From Blastomussa wellsi (lineage: Eukaryota > Cnidaria > Anthozoa > Scleractinia > Plerogyridae), in NCBI GenBank assembly GCA_947652115.1, contig OX393562.1:25460003-25524002 (forward strand): a stretch of DNA of 64,000 bases, written 5' to 3'. Shown in pieces: positions 56,600-64,000 of this stretch. Position numbers and translations under genes: made by a program. The notes below the pieces were generated by a model that worked only from the letters and a program-made list of their open reading frames with translations, did no database searches and was not told the origin of the DNA. The stretch's first letter is position 1, and each line of letters begins with the position of its first letter.

Positions 56600-59500
56600 A
56601 GGTATCAATACGTAGCCAGAAATGAGCGAAGTGTCAGACCGCTCAATATCAGAAACACCCTACGATGTAAGAGCACAGGTCTTCGGCTGAATCTGAATGC
56701 ATCATCAGAAAATACTTCAGTTTAGAACTATAATTAATTGCATTTGCAAACATGCGTCTGAGAAATTAGTCACGTATACATGAGAACAATCACGTCCGTG
56801 AGATACTCATTTATATTTTTAGAACAAACTCAGATTGATCATCAGAATGCATAAAACTGAGAACAATAAAAACCGTAAATCAGTGCGTGCGTTAACTTCA
56901 AAACAATGGTCTGAAAACGGTGTTTTGTAGTATCTGGGAAGATCTCTAACAGTTCACACACGCCGCGGAAAACGTTCACTTTCTATCGCGTCATATTGCC
57001 ATATTGGGTTCCGTTTCGACAGGAAACAGACAACTTTATTGTTTTATTTGCAAGTAAACAGAATGGGAATTAATGGCAGGAACATAAGCCCTTAAAAAGT
57101 AAATGATAATAATTTTATAGTTTCTATTGTTACCACTTTTTTCCCATCTGTCAGAGTTATAAGTAATGGAGTTTTAACGTCGCATTAGTAAATGAATTTA
57201 GAATTTGCTGCTATCATTCGCCTCCTACATAAACTATGTTAATAAAAAAGACACCGTAATTTTGGCATTCATTTTTCTTGCAATATCGTTTCGCAAAACG
57301 CCCTTCTTAATAAATTACTTTCAGTTAAAACTTCACAGCTTTAAAAGCTTAAGAGCTTTACGATCTGCAGATTCGTCTCTTATTAATGCAAGCTAAGTAT
57401 TTTTGGTGGAAGTAATCAATAACTACATGACAAGGCAGGCTCTCGGTAAAAAACAACCAAAATCTAAATAGATGCATGGATATTTGTTCACTATAACTAA
57501 CCTAAGCACGTTTCTCTTTCTCTTCTCTTTCGTTTGGGCAGTCTTTCGAAACAAATATTCAATCAGAAACATTTTCTAATACTTACATTGTTAAATTATT
57601 CAAACGGAATTATTTTTCTTTTTCCAATCTTGTTTCCTTTTAACATTCGCAATGCGACAAATCTAATTAGGTTCCAGGAGGCGAAAACTGAACCACATGG
57701 AAACTAAAATACTAAAAAGCTGATATTTCATATTTGTACATACCAACAACATCTCTTGCACACAGATGTCCATCCGTTCAGCGCCAATGGGTGTTATGAC
57801 ACTTTCTGATGGACGCTATTCTTCATAATGTATATAGCAGATTTTATGTAAAACGCATTTTGCAATCAATTGTCTGTTTTCGGCCAATTGCTCTTTTTAG
57901 CGGAAAGTGTGGATTAAGAATTCACAAGAACGAATATTTCTAGTTCATAAATTGGTAATTCGATGGTTGTAAAAAAAGGGCGAGTACAATCACAGTTCAA
58001 CCTGCAATGTTGTGAAATATTTCAGGCTGAAAAGCGAAATGAAATGTAAAATCAGATGGCTTAGACAGCAAGTCCAAGAAATGATCGTGGATTCTGGAAA
58101 TCATAAACTGGATCCATTTCTTGCGGTGGTAAAGATTTAGAAGGATAAAAAGATTCATACACTAAGCTGAAGAAAGAAACTATACCTTGTCGGTACTTAC
58201 CGACATATTTGGCTGACTAGCTCGTGTATGGCAAAAATGCATGATATTTGCATAAACTTATCTTTTTCTTAGATATTCGAATACGTTGTTTAATTTTTTT
58301 CGCCCATGTCACACCTACATCAATAAAATCGCTATATTCGTTGTATATGAGGCGAGATAAATATCATAGAGCTTACTGTGAAATATCTGACCATAGAGAT
58401 ATAGGAGAAAGGAGATATAAACCAGTGTGAATCAAATGTCCTTGAAAAATAAAAATGTCAGAACCCTAAACTACTACTGATGCATTTAACATCTGTACAG
58501 AAATCCTATTATATCAATAAGGCAAGCCTTGTTCGATTCACCAGCTGGCAGAGACAGTTAAGCGGAGGTAGTTTTTCATTTCATCCGTATTACGACCTAC
58601 GAAAAAGTCCGATTTTTATCCTTTTTAATTTTTTTTATTCTTGTGAACGGTTATTATAAGACTGTGTGTAGAATTATAAGTTTTACTGAGACCCTAACTT
58701 CTTCAGTTCTACAGGATGTCTTTATAATTTGAGTTGACCAATATAATAATAATGCATTTAAAATTTCGCGTAAATTATTGTTTTTCCCTTAAGTAACATA
58801 GATAAAAATACTGAAAGTATACAACACGAGAAAAACATGGACGGATAAGCGTGTTTTATATCGATGCTAAACACCAAATACATTGTTTTTGTTCTAAACA
58901 TTGAAGCATTGTTTTTACTCTGCGCTTGTTAAATGAAGAATGATCAAAACTAATCTCAGAAGGTAGTGTATAATGTATCGTTTCTTCTATTATCACTATT
59001 CTTGTTGTTATGGGGATTGCGCTAGCGCGGCTTTGTAACACATTTGCGATTCTTTAGTAGCCACTAATTTTCCGTGCTTATCTCTTTTTGTGTCTTTTGT
59101 GACCAGACGTCACATAACGCCCGAAAATTAATATTCCAGTATATTATAAAATTTTCAGTTCAATCTTGAACGTTTAAAGGCGGGAACGTCAAAACTTTCA
59201 AGTGTGCGTGGTCAGAATTTCCAAACATGATGTCTGGCTGTATTTCGACCAAACGCTTACAGGAAATGATGTGATTATAGCAGTTCGACATCTTGGATTC
59301 TATTACTATTCCGTGACTTGAGAAAATGACTTTAACTGATTCGGTATTACTTAATATTAGAAATACGTGTCTGCAGTACCTTGGCCGGAGGTAGAAAGTT
59401 CTTTTTGTTCTCAAATAGTCTTCTCGAGTTATTTCCGCTTAGCACTGGTGAACATGTTCATGCAAAGTGAACCTGCAAAGTTGAGTGATGTGCATCCATG

Positions 59501-60950
59501 CAAGGCCTGTGTTTTTTTTTTGGGTCCAGTAGCACCTCGTTGAAGCGGCAATACCATTGGGCGTGGAAACAATAGAGAACACTCCTAAACAAAGCCTCTA
59601 GCCCTGATAACAATGAAGTCTATTGTCAAGTAAAACTATTTTTTCCTTGCGCGATGGATTATTTTCCCTTTAGCTCCTGGAATCTGATCCCGGAGGAAGA
59701 CCTAAGATTTGCGTGCAACGAGCCCAATAATGCAACGGTAGTCGTCGGTCAAGATTCGTAATCACCGCAGTGCCTTCTGACGTCATAGATTTTGCATTGC
59801 TGCCCACTCAGAGTCATGTGACCTCAAAGGAGCCGATAACAGATTGCGCCATTGGGGAAAAAAATAAGCTATGCAACGTAGTAGAAGTGTTCTGATGGGA
59901 TAGCATGCAAAGTGCTGCAGCTGATTGCCTGTCGCGGATTACCATCGCGAAGAATTTTCGAGAAACCATGTTATGCACAATGTGTGAATAAATATTAAAA
60001 ACGCTATTCGCAATCTCGTAGAAACTACCGAAACCAATTACCAACATTAACTCTCACCTCGTACAACCCAAGAATGGTTTTACCTAAGTGAAAAAAGGAT
60101 GATTATAAATACACGAAATTGTTTCCTGGCTATCTAAATTGTAGATGATTTCTATGTCTTGCAACTGCAAAAAAAAAAAATTGTGCAGATATTCAGACTA
60201 AACTATACAGACTTTCACCTGCAGGTTATCAACAATCCCCTTTGAAAATAAGCAAACTTATATAAAATGTGCATTTATGAATTTTTCCCGTTTTGTCATG
60301 TCTTTACCACAATAATCGTTTCAAACATCTTTATTAACCGGCAGAGAACTTAGAAAGAGAGAATTTTTAAGAAAACCAAAGAATAAGCCTAAAAGCTAAA
60401 TAAATGTAGGAGTTCTGATATGTTTTTGAAAGGTAAAATTTGTGAATTGCACCTGCATGATATAATCTTATATATTTCAACGTACGTTTTGACAATCCCT
60501 AAGGCGATCACGATTAGTAAAGGCGAAAACTTTGACTATTTAGAAGAATTATAAAAGAATTATGAAAGGCTTTTTTTCGTATTTAAGTTTGCACTAATTC
60601 ATTTTTATCTAAATATAACATTGTAATGAAAAATGAATGAATTTCTGGAAAGATCACACATGCAATGCACTAGCCAGCATTTGCTTTTATAAACCTTGTA
60701 CCATCAGAAAATTAATTTTTAAGTAGATTGTGTCGTTATAGCAGTTTTATAGAGGAAGTTTAGGTGAAAAGTGAACATAATATTGCATAAGTGATACACG
60801 TACGTTTTGCTACAGCGGGTGCGCTGGTAATCTGTAAGCCGCGAGCTGACGCATCCGACAGAAGTGAAGCTTTACGCATGCGCGCGTGATTTTTACAGCC
60901 AAATAATGTTGTTTAAACTTGCAAAGATAACAAGTTCGTAGACTTTCTTC
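56600..60950. other. Gene-poor AT-rich stretch upstream of the receptor gene
   Basis: It contains only short open frames without domains, plus the inverted repeat partner at 59523-59632. It probably includes the receptor's 5' noncoding exon and promoter, neither of which can be placed. No RNA gene was recognised. Confidence 0.45.
59523..59632 (+). repeat. Dispersed repeat, partner of 5555-5660
   Basis: It reads GGGTCCAGTAGCACCTCGTT, then AAGCGGCAATACCATTGGGC, and ends AATGAAGTCTATTG. It is nearly identical to the reverse complement of 5555-5660. Confidence 0.65.
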
Positions 60951-60954
60951 ATTG

Positions 60955-61085
60955 AATTAAATTACATACATCAACATTGAAACAGTATCAAGGTAAACTC
61001 GGAAAAAATCCGAGTCCCAGATGGGATTTGAACCCACGACCCTCCGTGATCTAGTCGGATGCTCTAACCACTGAAAGTTAACAGC
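60955..61085 (-). repeat. tRNA-derived SINE or tRNA pseudogene
   Basis: On the minus strand, from about 61080, it reads CAGTGGTTAGAGCATCCGAC then GGGTTCAAATCCC, close to pol III A and B boxes, followed by ATCTGGGACTCGGA. The opposite acceptor strand is not matched. The tail continues into AT-rich sequence, so a SINE head is preferred over a functional tRNA. Confidence 0.6.
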
Positions 61086-61089
61086 AAAT

Positions 61090-63000
61090 TCTTAAGAACG
61101 GGGGTTCTGACAATTTTATTTAAAGGGACACCGTCACGCATAATATATCATATTTTAACAAGTCATGATGACCTATAGTTTGCTGTAATCGTGCTTTGTT
61201 GTCTTGCAATGGAACGAAAAAAAATGCTAAAAGTGGTGAAGCAAAGAAATATCAACTAAGTATTAAAAGATTCAAAATTTCACCAGAATTTCAGCTTTGA
61301 TTTCTGGACATCCTGTCAATTTAGATGAATTGCAATCCACTTCCATCCTTGTAATCCTGTACTACTTCCCCAAAATACCTGTTCTATCTTGTTCTGTGTT
61401 ATCTTTTTATCAAATTTATTCGTGTATTTACCGGCATTTAGCCCAATAATGTGGAAATTAGAACATAAAAATGTCTGTAATCAGGCGTGACAGTATCCCT
61501 TTAAATTGGCTTTTAGGTGACATGCATAAATCAAAAGCTGTATGCAAAATTTAAAAAATAATCGCCGTGGAATTTTCAAGAAAATAGAAGATGCATCTAT
61601 TTTGGAGGACTACTCAGATACCATTAACGCTGCCATAGCAATTCCAATCTTAAGATAGGGCGTAAAATTTGATGCTGATCCATTGAGACTAACTTAAATT
61701 GTTTTGCTTCGAAGTACACTGAGCAGGAAAAGAAGAACTGTTTAGATTAGAGCCAACTTAAAGGGGATTATTCGCAATAAACGGAAAAGAAACAAGGATG
61801 GCTTCGGACAAGGTTGCAATGAGAAACTTGATTGAAAAAAATAGGCTAAACTTTCCAAGATTTGTAATCTGTGGCAGAGTAGCATTTATTGCCAGAAAAT
61901 GTATATAATGATTTCAAAACAAAACTTAGAAGGTGAAAAAGAAGACTTCGAGATGCTAATAACTTTTTTGGACGTTGGTTCCACAGTATTCAATTGTAAT
62001 ATATTTTACGTTCTTTACGAAACGCGACTGCTTTATCACATGCCATTTCTTTTTTCAAAAAGAAAAAGTTGGCATTTGGTTTGCCTGTTTGTCAGGTGTA
62101 TATATTTGTTTTCCCGGTGCCAGTATTCAACTGTTGTAATTTTATTGTTGACGTGCTTTTATTAAAAATAATAGGAATTGTCCTCCGTCTGTTAAAATTT
62201 TAATCATGAGCTTAGCACATCTTAGCAGCATTGCTGATTTTTCTTTCGTAAACGGACGCTTTTCGGGATGGACGATGCCATTACTGCTCCAGTTTTCGGC
62301 TTGAATAGGACTAAACAGTGGTTTTAATTTCGTGAAACACACTCACCAAATGCTCAGTTGTTAACGTTCAATACGGCTTACTTGTGGTTGGCTTTTCTTT
62401 GTTGGCTAGGGCGATACTTTTCGTAAAATCGATTAAGATTTTTTTGCGGATCAACGTGGCAGTGTAGTAGTGACGTGAGAGAGAGAGAGAAATTAGCATG
62501 CCACAGGCTCCGGGCTCGTTTCTGGGTAGTAGGGAAAGTCGAAATGGTAAACATGTAACGGCGTTTTCATAAGAAAAGAAACACTTACAGCGAGTTGAGA
62601 AACCCTGCTTTGCTTCAATGAGACTTTCTTCCGTTTCGTATGGAATTTATGTTAATTTTCGTAGCAATTTCGCAGGTATTGTTCAGTGAATGTTATGTCG
62701 GTTATCAGTAAAATAGCAATAAGGTTATTAATTAGCAATTTTTGATTATCGGGGAAATCATGCACTTTAATAGCAAGTTAAAAATATATTGATAAGAAAT
62801 GATAAGGCAACACTTTCAAGATTCAGAACACGTTCTACCAAGAAAGTTAACGAAAGTTGTGAGGTTGGAATAACGAATATCTCAACTCCATCTCCAGACA
62901 GTCGGATGAATGAAACAGCGAACAAAACGCTACTTAATATTACGTCGCGTTTGCTGCCTTAGAGAAATCAAAGAACTTAATGCCCGAAACAAACAAATGC
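61090..63000. other. Gene-poor stretch before the LINE fragment
   Basis: No exon, domain or RNA gene was recognised; a short GA microsatellite lies near 62480. Open frames here are short and AT-driven. Confidence 0.45.
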
Positions 63001-63007
63001 AACAGTA

Positions 63008-63560
63008 TTGGTTGATTGTATTGACCGTTTACAGAACGTCCAGAATGCTGCGGCTAGAGTGCTCCTTTTTGTTTACAAGTCACTCCACAACCAAAGTCCA
63101 TCCTACATTAACGACCTTTTATCCCTGAAGCCATCTGTTGATTATTCTCTTCGCTCGTCCGCACAATATCTTCTGTTCGTTCCAAAAACCAACTGCTCTA
63201 CACTTGGGGATCGGGCCTTTGCTCATGCTGCACCTGTTTTATGGGACTCGCTGCCATTAACTATTAGAACAAGTAGCAGCCTCGCCATTTTCAAAAAGGA
63301 ACTTAAAACATTTATTCTTTAAGAAAGCTTTTGATTTGTTGGAATATTTCTAATGTTTAATTTTAATTTAGTTTGGAATTTTCGAATCTCATTTTTAGAT
63401 TTTATCATAGTATACATATCATTGTATTATTATAGCTTTTAGGGATTTTTAAATTTTTTACTCATTATTTATTCATTAATTTTAACTTAATGTTAAGCGT
63501 CTTTGAATATTCTTTTATAGTTTTAGCGCTATACAAATTCATTATCATCATCAATAAATG
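63008..63560 (+). pseudogene. L2/CR1-type LINE 3' end, internally deleted
   Basis: An open frame (63008-63322, 104 codons) reads RLQNVQNAAARV, then directly LLFVYKSLHNQSPSYINDLL, YSLRSSAQYL, TLGDRAFAHAAPVLWDSLPL and FKKELKTFIL. These are C-terminal blocks of an L2/CR1-type ORF2. In intact relatives a block of several dozen residues separates AAARV from LLFVYKSL, so an in-frame deletion is inferred. The 3' UTR ends in ATTATCATCATCAAT near 63553, a typical short tandem tail. The upstream part of the element is missing (5' truncation). Confidence 0.75.
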
Positions 63561-64000
63561 CTTTGACTGGATCATGATACGTGGCAGGTGTTGTATTTCT
63601 TTTGAAGTATCTCCGGCTGATCAGAAATTCGAAAATGCGAAAAGATAACCGCAAAAATTAATTTTGTGACTGGAAACCTAAACTCAGTATTGATCAATGC
63701 AAATGTTATTCTTTAAGAAGTGCACTGCTCTAAATAACCAGCCTAGAGTGCGAAAGAAGATGAAAAGATAACCAATGCAATGCCTCAAGCAGAATTCCGC
63801 AATGTAAATTTGTCCCGTTTCTCATTGGCAAGTGATAAAGCCTGATTGTTTTGATATATTTTTTGAGAAGCGTTCACTCCCGCTTTGGTACAATATTGAT
63901 GCGCCATTAATTCCTTATAAAAACCCTTGCATATCTTAACAGGCGAAACCATAAGGATATCTGATCAGTTATGTCGCCCTGAATGGCTTTCGCATGCTAA

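Noticed and set aside
60955..61085. Functional tRNA gene
   Set aside because: A and B boxes are present, but no matching acceptor stem was found and the sequence continues into a repeat-like tail.

Overview
The window reads as genomic DNA of an animal with introns, most likely an anthozoan cnidarian and probably a stony coral. The evidence is three large multi-exon genes with GT-AG introns, conserved animal protein families, and a dense load of palindromic MITE-like and SINE-like repeats of the kind I associate with coral genomes. The species call is inference.

Three host genes were assembled by following splice sites and reading phase. (1) A TBC1D15/17-type Rab GTPase-activating protein lies on + at 5004-14811, in 15 exons of about 713 aa; both catalytic finger residues are intact. 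(2) An EF-hand protein of the EFCAB6 (DJBP) type lies on + at 18911-33401, in 24 exons of about 993 aa. (3) An adhesion G-protein-coupled receptor lies on -, running from 56313 down to about 40091. It has a signal peptide, an F5/8 type C (discoidin) domain, a cysteine-containing linker, a glycosylation-sequon repeat, a GAIN/GPS region and seven membrane helices. Genes 1 and 2 run in tandem; genes 2 and 3 converge.

Between genes 2 and 3 sits a Penelope-like retroelement (35541-38896). It has one uninterrupted 857-codon reverse-transcriptase ORF on -, identical 43-bp terminal direct repeats, a TATA/CCAAT promoter-like leader and a hammerhead-ribozyme-like motif about 45 nt upstream of the start codon. 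No GIY-YIG endonuclease is visible. It lies between two pieces of a decayed L2/CR1-type LINE and appears to have split it.

The rest is intron or intergenic DNA filled with repeats: a Tc1/mariner/pogo-like TIR element (1041-1931), several families of fold-back elements in multiple copies, tRNA-derived SINEs, microsatellites, and short repeats carrying broken hammerhead motifs with 12-13 bp target duplications. The stretch from 56.6 to 63 kb holds no gene I can support.

The most interesting points are the Penelope element with its ribozyme motif, the hammerhead-bearing short repeats that seem related to such elements, and the receptor exon in which eight N-glycosylation sequons recur at exactly seven-residue spacing.
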